A stretch of DNA of 64,000 bases from Dicaeum eximium (GCA_013396995.1 VWZP01010162.1:972261-1036260), one strand, 5' to 3'. Counted from the stretch's first letter, positions 11,871 to 22,119 are shown. Made by a program: numbers and translations. The notes: generated by a model from the letters alone, not told the origin.

Positions 11871-12028
11871 TAGAATAGAATAGAATAGAATAGAATAGAA
11901 TAGAATAGAATAGAATAGAATAGAATAGAATAGAATAGAATAGAATAGAATAGAATAGAATAGAATAGAATAGAATAGAATAGAATAGAATAGAATAGAA
12001 TAATAGAATAGAATAGAATAGAATAGAA
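11871..12028. repeat. (TAGAA)n pentanucleotide microsatellite, about 31 units
   Basis: Positions 11871-12000 are 26 perfect 'tagaa' units. A 3-nt slip ('taa', 12001-12003) follows, then five more units to 12028. The purity shows recent expansion, and the array is likely length-polymorphic. The same array reads as (AGAAT)n, one base from the GGAAT satellite pentamer of mammals, and presents a head-to-tail series of nGAAn blocks every 5 bp. Confidence 0.97.
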
Positions 12029-13288
12029 TTCTGTATATGGAATTATGGGTATGTGTTGAGGTTATTGCTCATCTCCAAAACATGCTTCCTGTTTTAAAGA
12101 TAATATTAGAATCTCAAAGAGCATGAGAAATGAGAAAGAAGATGAGAAAAAAAGTTTACTTTTGAGAGAGCTCCAGTGCACCTTCGAGCTTTGATATTTT
12201 CTGTTCACCTTCTTCTATATCCCTTTTCTCATTTTGCTAGAACCAGCTGTCTATTCATAAAGCCAGAAATATATTGCTCAATATAGCATCAGTATTCCTA
12301 CTATAGCACTGACAGAAAAGGTTGTTGAAAAGCAAATGCAAATATGTAAATGTTTTTTCTATATTAAGTGGAAACTTCCCAAAACCTCAAATGATCCATG
12401 TGAAATTTTAATTATAATTTAACAGCTGTTTCAGCTAATTGAAGAATATCAGAAAGGTGATTTCTTTCTCATTGTAATTAAAGAGTTAAGCCTAATTTAC
12501 TGTTGTCAGAATAAGACTAAATGCCAATCTGCTCTACCTAATTATATAAAAAGGTAAACAGGAGAACTCCAAGACAGACATCAGAAAGCTCCCTCCTACC
12601 TCAAAAAACCCCTAAATGCACTTCTTTTCTGGCAAGAAGATGGGCAATGACCTTTAAAGCAAGCGAGCAACTCACTCTAATTCTGCTTTGCCATTCCTTT
12701 ATTAATTTTCCCTGGAAGCTATTTTCATTTCCATTCCCTTGACTTCCAGCTTTATTGTCTAATATTGTGGCTATGCATAAAGGTAAACATATGTTTTGCA
12801 TTCACTAATGTGGTATTATCTAGTTGGCACCAGTGAAAGAAAAATGCAATACAGAAGTAATGTTGAAATACATGTTTTTCTATGACAATGAAACAGATTT
12901 TTCCTGCTATAACTCTGGAGGAAAATAGAGCGAACAAAAAAATCTTTTTGATCTCTATCTGAAATACATATAATATGCATACTTTCTAAATTGCACATTA
13001 AATACAGTGGTCTTCATAACAAATACAGTCCTTCCAAATGTACCTGACCAAAAAGTGGAAGCTATGAGAGTTCAAAGTTTTTGGTTCTTAAGCAACCCAG
13101 TGATTAAAAGACAACCTGCACATTAGAACTTTTCTACTCCACCTTTTTCCACTTCTCTTGCAGCACAGATACTATTATTGAAGAGAAACATGTAAGATTT
13201 ACCAGAGACATAGAACCTGGCTACCAGTGTCAATAATAACCAGTGTAAAGTTAACTGAAGTATGAATTATGTCAGCAATTGTGTATAT

Positions 13289-13293
<5 letters not shown>
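12029..13293. other. Unique AT-rich sequence, no gene seen
   Basis: The segment at about 12420-12560 has several homeodomain-type words (TAATTA, TAATTAAAG) and could be regulatory. The minus-strand frames at 12601-12998 are short and unrecognised. Confidence 0.35.

Positions 13294-13320
<27 letters not shown>
13294..13320. repeat. (TG)n dinucleotide microsatellite, 13 units
   Basis: A perfect TG run of 27 bp preceded by an AT-rich segment ('gtatatattttt'). Confidence 0.97.
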
Positions 13321-13382
13321 AATTTATGAAAGCAGGCTACCTCCAACATGTTATATAAAATACCAAAGAACTCCAAGTGGAA

Positions 13383-13412
13383 TTTTGCTCCTATCTAGGT
13401 ATAGGAGCAAAA
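13383..13412. repeat. Inverted repeat, 12-bp perfect arms, 6-nt loop
   Basis: Arms 'ttttgctcctat' (13383-13394) and 'ataggagcaaaa' (13401-13412) are exact reverse complements around 'ctaggt'. It is the first of three hairpins within 170 bp. Confidence 0.9.
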
Positions 13413-13464
13413 GTGGTGGGAGATGAGTGAAGCAGTGCAACCTGGGAGCAGTATTTCATTGAAG

Positions 13465-13483
13465 AAAAGTACAATATACTTTT
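13465..13483. repeat. Hairpin, 7-bp arms
   Basis: 'aaaagta' (13465-13471) pairs with 'tactttt' (13477-13483) around 'caata'. It is the middle hairpin of the cluster. Confidence 0.75.
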
Positions 13484-13518
13484 GTACTATATATTGTATA
13501 TACTAAATATGTATGTAC

Positions 13519-13549
13519 TAAATATACAGTACTATATACTGTATATTTA
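13519..13549. repeat. Inverted repeat, 13-bp perfect arms, 5-nt loop
   Basis: 'taaatatacagta' (13519-13531) and 'tactgtatattta' (13537-13549) are exact reverse complements around 'ctata'. They sit in an AT-only-like stretch (13471-13550) that also repeats 'tactaaatat' at 13501 and, after a few bases, near 13517. It may have grown from a TA-rich microsatellite. Confidence 0.9.
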
Positions 13550-13690
13550 ATTCACATTTGCACCACACTTAAAATTCTGCATAGCTCAAGTGCAATCATC
13601 ATCAGACCCTAGCAAAAAGGAGAATAACAAGCAACACCATTATGCTGGATGTCAGCAGTAGATCAGGAAGGCAATGAAAAATATTAAAAT

Positions 13691-13830
13691 CATCACAGAA
13701 TGGGGGTTTAGGCTGGAAGGGACCTCAAAGATCACATCTTTCCAATCCCCCTGACGTGGGCAGGGACATCTTCCACTACATCAAATTCCTTGAAGCTCCA
13801 TCCAACCTGGTCTTGAACACTTCCAGAGAA
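13691..13830 (-). mobile_element. CR1 LINE fragment, inverted
   Basis: On the plus strand the text runs 'atcacagaatgg', 'ggctggaagggacctcaaag', 'tccaatccccctgacgtggg', 'cagggacatcttccactaca', 'tccatccaacctggtcttga', 'acacttccag'. This is the reverse complement of the 3' untranslated end of an avian CR1. The 3' end of the element is therefore at the left (13691) and the copy is truncated at the right. No coding part is retained. Confidence 0.92.
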
Positions 13831-14669
13831 TATTCATAGGTGTTGGACCATGTGAATCAAGGAAGTGCAAATGCATTATGGAAGGCATTTTGTATGTCTT
13901 TACAAAGACCAGTGCTGGTGGAAATACAGAGAGCCAATCATATATTGAAAATACTAGAGACAAGTTTGCAGTGAGCACACTCTCTGCACTTTGCTGTACA
14001 AGAATCTTTACATCAATTCCAGTCACATTCTAAGCACTAAACACTCTGCTTTTATGCTCAATTAATGTGACTTAATCCAGCCATAAGCAGAATATTTCAG
14101 AAAACCAGATTGTGCTGGGATTCCCCTGCCTCCTTGTGCTCTAGTGCTTCTGCTGACCTTGACAAATCTCTTGGTTCTCCTCCATAAACGTAATTTCCTA
14201 CATTTTTTTAAATGGGCAAAAAAGAGACAGTGTACAGCAAAAACTTAACGGGGACCTATAAAAGTGTACTTGAAAACCATCTCTGGCTAATTAATTTCAA
14301 AGAAGAGAATTAAAACCCCCCCAATTTTATACTATACAGAATATTACAAACATAAATTGTACACATCTATTTCAGCTGCTGTGCCCTCTGTGCAAAGCAG
14401 GGCTTAACTCTGAGGTCAGTGGGAACAGCTAAAGATATTACTCCACCCTCCTTCCACTGCTTTCTCACTCATTCATTTGTGCTTAACCCTCTGCCCAAAT
14501 GTTGTGAAAAATCTTAACGCAGATTTATCTCAGGAACATTTACAGAAATATTTACCTTTACAGGTATCATCTCATTGGTTAACTTCCCCAGATAAGAGGC
14601 TACTAGAATCAAATTATTTTACTACTCATCTTTCTCTGTCCTGTCAAAAGTACATTTAACGCAATCTGT
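13831..14669. other. Unique sequence, no gene seen
   Basis: Mixed composition with no recognisable repeat. The short frames are not recognised. Confidence 0.4.
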
Positions 14670-15080
14670 GTGATAAATGCGGCCCCGTGAGAAGTGGGAG
14701 GGAAAATTAATTTGGGGGGTCTGACAATGAAAAGATCATTTGTCATTACTGAGCTGAGCTCTGCCAGCAAATGACTGTATTGTTAGATCCCAGTGGCTGC
14801 TACCCGTTCTCTGCCCCTTCCCTTAGCAAACTCCTCCTTCCTAAAGCTTTGGTTTGCTCTGAATGAAGGTTATTAGCAACACTCACCAGCCAGAGTGGGG
14901 GGCTGGATGCAGTGGGGGTGGGACATGAATTTGTAAGAACTAATTTGTCTAATGTTCGGTAACAAAGGCAGAGCGTCTGTGCTGTGAATTAATACAGCAT
15001 CAATCACTGACTAACTGTTTCAGTACCTGTAATGAGAAAATTCCCAGGCCAACCCAATGGTCTGCACAGGCAGCTTGGGA
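14670..15080. promoter_or_regulatory. Candidate conserved noncoding element
   Basis: About 400 bp of balanced composition between AT-rich flanks. It keeps CpGs ('atgcggccccgtgag' near 14679, 'tgttcggtaac' near 14954, 'agagcgtctg' near 14972) and has TAAT/ATTA cores ('aaaattaatttgg', 'tgaattaatac') and a SOX-type word ('aacaaagg', near 14961). No frame and no repeat. Of all the stretches here it reads most like a developmental enhancer, but there is no comparative evidence. Confidence 0.35.
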
Positions 15081-16217
15081 GATAATACTCTGAATTGGAT
15101 TTTTATTTTAATGCAACTTACATCTTTAAAGCAAGGAAGAACCTAGGGAGACTACTCTTGGCATGTATGCAGTGTGCATATATATATCCTTTCTTCCTAT
15201 ATATATTTTTTTTCATCTTAGAATAGAAGGATTTATTTTGAAAAATAATGCCTTATAGTTAGTTCAGTTGATTGTAAGATTCCTGGTTGAATTGCCCTTT
15301 TAATTTTCTTCAAGTTGTTAGATCTAGTTTCCAGCAGATTTTTTAACCATATAGTTAATCATCTTATTATAACTTTACTTATAATAAGTAAAAACAAAGA
15401 GTAATTGGAAGCAGTTTAATATCCAGAAGAGGGATTTTTTTTGTCTCTTTCATTTGCTGATCACATTACCAGAAGAGAAAGAAACATGTACTTCAATACT
15501 TTTAGACTAAATGCAGTTACACTTGAGAAACACATCCAGTCACATTTCTTTAACAAGGATATTTACTGTTTGCATTATAACAGCTTCCCATTGTTTTCAA
15601 AAAACAGAAGAGCAAATACAATTTTAGATACTAAAAAAAATTAAAATCACTGTCAATCAAAAAATGCATCTAGTTGACCATCAGCTGGAACAATTAGTGG
15701 GTGCACTGGGCAACTCACTGAACTGTCACCTACGGAAAGAATGAACTCTCTGTATAAACAGATTTATCAGGGAGAGAATCAGAGAAGCCTAAAGAAGAAA
15801 CAAAAAAAAAAAAAAAGAAAAAATTAAGGAGAAGTTGAAGAAAGACCTTTATTACAAAGGTAAAAATGCATGTGCCACTTACAACTAAAAGGCTCACTGA
15901 ACTTTGCATTCTGATTGCATGCTCCAGCACAACACATCCAGACTACTTGATCTTCAGCCCTCCCAGCTTGAGATGGCTGCAGGGAAATAATGAAGGTATT
16001 TTATCCCTTCCCAAGTCAGATAAGCCAAGTGTTGCAAGTCATTACCAAAGCACTCTTGTCACCTTCCCACTGCTGCCCATTTATGTTATTACTCTGCTAA
16101 ATATTTTGCCTTATAGACATCTAGAGTGCCTCCTAGATGAAACTGTAGCCTTTCAAAGGTGAAGGATATGCTGCAATACAGTCTATTCTAGAGACTTCAC
16201 CCATCTGGTACTGCATA
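15081..16217. other. Unique AT-rich sequence with simple tracts
   Basis: A TA/T-rich patch (about 15178-15212) and an A-run (about 15799-15813) are the only structures. A 98-codon plus-strand frame at 15866-16162 has no recognisable product. Confidence 0.45.
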
Positions 16218-16251
16218 CACTGTTAGGCACGGGTCACTGTTAGGCACAGGT
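16218..16251. repeat. Tandem duplication, 17-bp unit, 2 copies
   Basis: 'cactgttaggcacgggt' (16218-16234) is followed directly by the same unit with one change (g to a). The duplication is recent. Confidence 0.92.
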
Positions 16252-16265
16252 CTCAAATAACACAC

Positions 16266-16440
16266 ATGGAAAAAAAGAAACCAAAACCAAAACCAAACAA
16301 AAACAAAACAAAACCCCAATAAAAACAAAACAAGCCAAAAAACCCCCAAACAAACAACTAACAAACAAAAAAATATCCCCCACAACCCAAAAAACAACAA
16401 CAGAAAAAACCCACTAAAAATCCCTACCAAATAAACACCC
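16266..16440. repeat. A/C-rich low-complexity tract
   Basis: Almost all bases are A or C on the plus strand (caaaa, caaac, acccc mixtures). A hydrophobic 77-codon minus-strand frame here (rich in F, L, W, V) is only the translation of this tract. Confidence 0.92.
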
Positions 16441-18126
16441 CAAAGTTAAAACCTGTGAGGTCAAGGCAGGTTTAGGGCCATACTACCCTCTTAGTCAGAC
16501 AAACGCTGCATTGCCACAACCCTGTCTCTAAGCCATTATGACACTGGGAAAACATCAGGAGGAAGTGAACTGTGGCCTTGTGTTTCAGATCAGGACAGTT
16601 TTGAGGAAATACTATGATGTGATATTTTGGAAAAAACATATCCTATGTTTCCTAGAATATGACTCTGGGAAATAGTATTTAAGAGTAGCCTGAACAGAAA
16701 ACAGAATTCTATGTGTCTTTAACAAAGCAACAGAAGGGCTGAGAGGGAGCCATGGCTGCCCAAAGTAGCATACAAAGAAAACTCCTCTTTGTTTTCCAGC
16801 AAAGAAAGGATGAACTGCAGTCATTCTCCCCCAACAGGCTTCAGAGTAACCCCTGGGAAAGGCTGAGTTTTGTATTCCTGCGGGAAAGAGTCACTGGAAC
16901 TAATTGCCACTGCCCTTCCATTTAAACTCATGTACATTTATCAGAACAAAAATTATATATTTATGTGTATAGGAATGGTCACACAGAATTCCAATCAAGC
17001 AGTACACCACTGTAATGGTTAAATTTAACAATGGTTAAATTGAACACAGAGAAGAAAGAAATTTACTTATATTATTTAGCTGTGGAGCAATAACTTGACA
17101 AGATCAATTGAGAATTATCTAATATGCACCCAAAATGCCCCTTTACCACTTGCATGTCACATAAAACCCATTTCTGATAATTTTTGTGCACACAAAGTAT
17201 TAAGGCTTTAATTAGATGATGTACATATACCCTATTTTTATTGCTGGAAAAAGTAGATCCTTTAACTCCGAACTGAACTAATGGAGAACTTAAGCCTCTT
17301 TAACTCAAAATGTACAATAAACAGCCTATAGCATCAGTCCTGGATGAGTCCTAGGAAGGAACTGTGATTCAAATACAGAATTCTTTGCATTACCGTGACA
17401 GCGGAAGGAAGTAATTTATTGAACTAAATAGAGACTCCAGTGTATTTCCCTTTTCTTCTACTAGCTGGTGGATTGAGGCAGGTGCAGGGAATAAAGGCTA
17501 CATATGACAACAGCCCCTCTTCTTCTGCCCAGCTGGATGGAAAACTACATGCAACCCCTTACCCCAGATTTCAATTCCCAGGACAAGGAAAAGTATTGGG
17601 AAGATTCTGTCTCTTTGGCCTTACAAAATGGTAAGGCCCTGGAGCTCGTTTGCAATTTGTCTCCTGATGAAAACAAAAAATTAAATAAATACCAATGACT
17701 CAGAGGAGAAGTTCTGAATCACATACTGAAGGACTTTCTCTCCTTATTTGTCCTAATTTGTTTCAATCCTTTTACATTAAAAAATAATCAAAGGAAATAT
17801 GACGTATTATTTATTTAAAGGTATAAACAAGAAGTCTCTTACTCATTTAAGTGAGATAGAAATCAAATGGCAGTTATTGTTGTTAGTATAACTTTCCCTG
17901 TCATTATACCATAAAGCATGTGGTACTCTTGACACCATCTTCACACTATTTCTTCAGGCCTACTCATGAAAAATCATAAACCATTATATACCATGCAATG
18001 TTTGTAATGAATACATACATACATCTTGTTAATTTATAGCGTGTTTCACACGTATGAGGGGAATAAAATCAGGAATAATTATTTCTCAATATAAAATAAT
18101 CACTGCATGAACACACACAGATTGTG
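16441..18126. other. Unique AT-rich sequence, no gene seen
   Basis: Single-copy sequence. Apart from a small tandem repeat (17014-17045) and 'atacatacatacat' near 18011, no structure is visible. The short frames at 17440-17698 are not recognised. Confidence 0.45.
17014..17045. repeat. Tandem duplication, 16-bp unit, 2 copies
   Basis: 'aatggttaaatttaac' (17014-17029) is followed directly by a copy differing at one base (17030-17045). Confidence 0.9.
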
Positions 18127-18131
18127 GTTAT
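18127..18131. repeat. Target-site duplication, left copy
   Basis: 'gttat' directly before the LTR's TG. It is identical to 18673-18677. Confidence 0.8.
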
Positions 18132-18615
18132 TGTGATAGGTTAGGGGAATTCTTGTTCATCAAACCGAGGGTAACATTATAAGATTTGATAGGTGTTTAA
18201 GAGCCATTTTTGTGCAGCATAGTCAGCAGTAGTGTGACTGACAGTTTGTGCAACTAAACCACAAAGTTAAGTAAAAAGTATCCAACTGCAAGGATAGAAG
18301 TAGCTGCCAACATTTGTGTATTGTGTTTTTGCAATTGTCTATTGTACCTTTGTAATCATGAACAGCAAGATTATTACAGCTCAGCAAAACACCGAGGAAG
18401 AAGAGGGGGCCTTCCTCAGACGACCACCAGAAGGCAGATTGAGACCCCCTGGCAACACACCGCGCAAACGCAGAGTACTGGGCAAACCGCCAATAGAGAT
18501 AGTTGGAAACACATAAAACTGGGTGAACTGAGTGGGAGGGTGTTGGCCGTTGGCGAGATGAGCTCCCCGGTCAGACCCAGCGCTGTGTTTTTACTTGCTA
18601 CTGCTTGCTCTAATT

Positions 18616-18621
18616 AATAAA
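18616..18621 (+). terminator. Poly(A) signal AATAAA of the LTR
   Basis: An exact AATAAA, 50 bp from the LTR's 3' end, just before the hairpin at 18625-18669. The position is the normal one for the R-region signal of a retroviral LTR. Confidence 0.65.
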
Positions 18622-18624
18622 TTC

Positions 18625-18669
18625 TATAAATTGACAAAGGGTGAATCAAATTATTTGCGTCAATTTATA
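18625..18669. repeat. Inverted repeat at the LTR 3' end, 11-bp perfect arms
   Basis: 'tataaattgac' (18625-18635) and 'gtcaatttata' (18659-18669) are exact reverse complements around 23 nt. In RNA this would form a hairpin directly after the poly(A) signal. In DNA it places one arm 3 bp inside the integrated end. Confidence 0.88.
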
Positions 18670-18672
18670 ACA

Positions 18673-18677
18673 GTTAT
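18673..18677. repeat. Target-site duplication, right copy
   Basis: 'gttat' directly after the LTR's terminal CA. It is identical to 18127-18131. Confidence 0.8.
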
Positions 18678-19479
18678 ATTCGGTACTTGCTTGTGGGAAA
18701 ATGACAGATAAGATTACATTGTCATAATTTTTTATGGAGAAACAGTATTTAAAAGCGTTAATCAAAAGTGGGTATGCCAAAATTCCCAATGACAATTGAT
18801 GCAAAAAAGAAAGTCACGCATTCAGACAATCTAAATTATCAGTTCTCTTCTGTCATTGTTGCATTTTTTGTTCTGTTTGGAGAGACTGTGTGGTTTTGGG
18901 GTCAGTTGAATGTGTGGAATTAAATCCAGCTCCTAATCTGGTGAGTTATCTATGGTGTGCAAGGCAGACACCATCTATTATGTAGCATCAGTGAATGACA
19001 GTATGAATAGCAGCCTTTGCCATTTAAAGCCGCGATAAGACCTGGATTCTGAGAGAAGTTCCTGCTCCAGAACAAGCTCTATTGTTCCAGCCATCAGTTT
19101 GGGCAGAAAGACTAATTCAAAGATAAGACAGCAATGATGCTGGCCTTTTACACAGAAAAATATCACCAAATAATCAATTCACCTGCATGTAGAAAGACAT
19201 CTATCAAGATGATTTTTTAAAAAATAAAATCCAGTGCTTAAATATAAAGAATTTCTTAGAGCCAGGATCTGACCCAAGGCAGAATTATTCTATATTCAGT
19301 ATTTGGATCCCCACAACTGATTATTTCCATAACTCTGGTAACAGGTTTCATCTCAACGTCACCTTATCTGTAACTTCACTGCTGCTGATGGGCAATTTGC
19401 TGAACTTCAAGAAGCACTCTGCTGCTAGCCCAGCTTTCTGCCAGCCTGGATGGTCTTTCTGTGCAGGAAGGATGCAAGA
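18678..19479. other. Unique sequence, no gene seen
   Basis: AT-rich and rising in GC toward the CpG island. No repeat or recognisable frame. Confidence 0.45.
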
Positions 19480-19700
19480 AGCGCTGAGCAGGAGGGCAGG
19501 ACGCCACGCGTGAGCACGGCCCCGCACGCACGGCCAGAGGACGCGCGGAGCCGCGTTCAGCACCGCGGACAGCGCCGGCACCGCGGGCCGGGGACACACG
19601 GCCACCGCCCCCGGTGACCATTTGCGGCGCACGGTACAACCCGAGCTATCTTCAGACCGCCGTCAGTGGCAACTACAAAAAACGATCGGCTTCCTGCGCT
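19480..19700. promoter_or_regulatory. Isolated CpG island, possible promoter
   Basis: By my count about 32 CpG lie in 220 bp (12 between 19501 and 19560, 10 between 19561 and 19620), in a window where CpG is otherwise scarce. A GC box ('ccgccccc', 19605-19612) lies in the densest part. Such islands in vertebrates are usually unmethylated and mark transcription start sites. Three overlapping minus-strand frames (19348-19793) cross it, but GC-rich DNA has few stops and none of the proteins is recognisable. No TATA box is seen and no first-exon donor stands out. 'aag|gtgacg' on the minus strand near 19361 is the best of poor candidates. It could be the promoter of an unannotated noncoding RNA, an alternative first exon, or an orphan island. 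No known retroelement seems to explain it. Confidence 0.6.
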
Positions 19701-19825
19701 CTTTTGGAAACAGTTGCTGCAATAGCAGATTAAATGACCCAAGGCACTTAATTTCCCTGAGTTTCCAATGAGCTTTTCATAAAGTCCCTCCATTAGAGTC
19801 TTTTAAGGAAAATAAATAACCGTGG
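19701..19825. other. Short gap between CpG island and CR1
   Basis: AT-rich 125 bp. A minus-strand ATG at 19793 opens a 78-codon frame into the island, in weak start context. Confidence 0.4.
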
Positions 19826-21050
19826 GGCAAGGGACAGAGTCATAGAATTGATTGAGAAACTGTTAAGTGATAGGAAACAATGAGTAATGGCAAGTGGCTG
19901 CCCCTCAAAATGAAGAAAATGTAGGAGTGAATGCTCCTGGGGTTGCTATTGAGATGAGCACTATTTATTAATGACTTGGAAATGGGACTGAACAAGTTAG
20001 GAACTGTGGTAGTTTACTGGGGTTTTTTTACTGGAAATTCCAGAAAGTTTTACAATCTTCAAGTAGCTAAAGAACCTAGATGATACCAGAAGAAACCTCC
20101 AATGATACTAGAAGTGGTAAAATGAAAATTCGTTATGAAAAAAACAAATATGAGGAAACATCTCTGTTTCAGTGTATGCTACAGGACTATTAAACACTTT
20201 TTTGAAACAGAAAAGTGAAAGCAGTGAGAACCAGCAGAGAGACATCAACAAATTAGAGGGCTGGGCAACCACCAACCATATGAATTTCAACAAGGACAAG
20301 TACCAGATTCTGCACCTGGGATGAGGCAACCCTGGATGTACAGACTGGGGGATGAGATGCAGGAAAGCAGTGCTGCCAAAAGGGACCTGGGGGTTCTGGT
20401 TGAGGGAAAGATGAATTTGAGTCAGCAGTGCCCTGGCAGCCAGGAGGGCCAACCCTGTCCTGGGGTGCATCAGGCACAGCATCACCAGCCAGGCAAGGGA
20501 GGGGATTGTCCTGCTCTGCTCTGCACTGGGGCAGCCTCACCTCCAGTGCTGGGGGCAGCTTTGGGTGACACAATATAAGAAAGATATAAAGTCATTAGAG
20601 AGTGTCCAAGGGAGGGCCATGAAGATAGTGAAGGGTCTAGAAGGGAAGCCATATGAGAAAAAAATGAGGTCACCTGGTTTGCTCAGTCTGGAGAAGAGGA
20701 GACTGAGGAGAGACCTCATAGCTGCTTATGGCTTCCTCACAAGAGCAAGTGAAGGGGCAGGCACTGAAATCCTCTCTGGTAACAGGGCCTGGGGGAACAG
20801 CCTGTCAGGAGAAGTTTCAATTGAACATTAGGAAAATGTTTTTCACCCAGAGGGTGTTTGGGCACTGGAACAGGCTCCCCAGGGAAGTGGTCACAGCACC
20901 AGCCTGACAGAGTTCAGGAAGAGTTTGGATAGTATTCTTGGGAACATGGTGTGAATCTTGGGATCGTGCTGTGCAGGGCCAGGAGTGGGACTCAATGAAC
21001 TTTGTGTGTCCCTTCCACCTCAGGATATTAGATGCTTCTATAATAGCTGG
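19826..21050 (+). mobile_element. CR1 LINE, 5'-truncated, end of reverse-transcriptase ORF plus 3' end
   Basis: This is the longest CR1 copy here, about 1.2 kb. The left part (19850-20000) corresponds to the downstream part of the reverse-transcriptase domain ('ggctgcccctcaaaatgaag', then 'attaatgacttggaaatggg'). The middle encodes the C-terminal part of ORF2. Frame pieces such as 'SSAAKRDLGVLVEGKMNLSQQC' (shortened here) and 'SLEKRRLRRDLIAAYGFL' are typical of CR1. It then passes through 'ttgaacattaggaaaatg', 'gggcactggaacaggctccc' to 'cccttccacctcaggatatt' and a worn tail ending near 21050. Many stops and frameshifts interrupt the ORF, so it is dead. A patch around 20020-20200 is poorly conserved and may hold small insertions. 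The 125-codon minus-strand frame 20108-20485 is only its antisense. Confidence 0.88.
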
Positions 21051-21500
21051 GCAAGGGGTTTTTTGCCTTTACTATATAGAATGCAATTATTCCATTTGTC
21101 TCTGGATATATGAAACTACACTTTTTCCAGGAAATGTCTCAGAGAAATCATCTGTCACAAGGATTGAGTAAATTTAGTTTAAACAGATACAAGGTGATGC
21201 AAATTAAAAATAAAGTTCATAAACAGTCTATATCATTCCTATAAGCTATCACTTCCTGATTACTCAGACTCTAAAGATCTCTTGATCTCTTGAAAAGACT
21301 GAAAGATCTTCAATTTTAGCTGTTTAAAATCTATAATTATTCCACGGTCATTCACTTAAAAGCAAAATTCTTCTATGTAATCCTTTTCTTTTACTAAATT
21401 TCTTCAAACCAAGAGGTCAAATGAGGGATATAAAATTTAAAAATACAGGCCTCAGTTCATACACTGGGTACATCTGAATGTCTATTAGTGTGTTCAGGAC
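21051..21500. other. Unique AT-rich sequence, no gene seen
   Basis: Nothing recognisable. Confidence 0.45.
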
Positions 21501-21561
21501 AAAAAAAAAAAAAACCAAAACCAACCAACCAAACAAACAAAAAACCCACAGCAAAACAACT
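21501..21561. repeat. A/C-rich low-complexity tract
   Basis: An A-run (21501-21514) passes into ccaaaa / ccaacc / aaac mixtures. Confidence 0.92.
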
Positions 21562-22119
21562 GACTGATTCTAAGGCTGAACTAATAAATAGAAAGAAATA
21601 AAACAATTAACAAATTTCAGAATTTTATAGCAGCCAAAATTATATGATACTTAGAGGGAATTTTGGGCAGATATTAATAATTAGATAGGATATATTAAAA
21701 TCTGATCAGGTTTCACTCTTTTCTCTATTACATAAAATAAAAGGAATTTTAAATGAAAGAACAGCAAATGCAGAAGCAATATAGAAAAAACATTTCTCTT
21801 ACATAGTCAATGGAACTGGCTATCAGATCAGGTCATCGAGATAAAAACCATAGCTACGTTTTAAAAAGAACTGCATAATTTTATGACAGATAATAACATT
21901 TGTAGCTATGCCAGGTAAGACAATACGGGTAATCAAATCCTGTGCTTCAGGGTATGAGACAATGAATTGCAAGGTTTAGAAAGAAACGTGCAGTGTCACA
22001 CAAAGGGGTAAGATGCATTAGCCTTTTGGGAAGAGATTTACCTTCTTTTAAAATATCAAGAAATAGCCACTGCCAGAGGCATGGCACCAGACTACAGAGA
22101 CCTGGTGTCTGATCTGCTG
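21562..22119. other. Unique AT-rich sequence, no gene seen
   Basis: No repeat or frame of interest. Confidence 0.45.

Larger units (their letters stand above)
18132..18672 (+). mobile_element. Solo LTR of an endogenous retrovirus, 541 bp
   Basis: The element begins TG ('tgtgatagg') and ends CA ('caatttataaca'). It is bounded by perfect 5-bp direct repeats (gttat), the mark of retroviral integrase. It carries AATAAA at 18616-18621 followed by a hairpin. A GC-richer middle (18400-18570) still keeps CpGs ('caccgcgcaaacgcag', 'ggccgttggcgag'). No internal retroviral sequence, primer-binding site or polypurine tract lies on either side, so this is a solo LTR left by LTR-LTR recombination. The intact duplication and kept CpGs suggest a young insertion compared with the LTR at 36335. 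A 5-bp duplication fits several retroviral classes, and I do not recognise the family. Short frames in the middle (18316-18617) are not gene remnants that I can name. Confidence 0.82.

Noticed and set aside
16197..16430. Minus-strand 77-codon frame with a strongly hydrophobic product
   Set aside because: It is the translation of an A/C-rich low-complexity tract. Runs of F, L, V and W follow from the base composition.
19348..19793. Three overlapping minus-strand frames across the CpG island
   Set aside because: Two are Arg/Ala/Pro-rich products of GC-rich sequence, and the third has a weak start context. All three cannot be real, and none is recognisable.
20108..20673. Minus-strand frames of 63-125 codons
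   Set aside because: They are antisense to the CR1 ORF2 remnant at 19826-21050.
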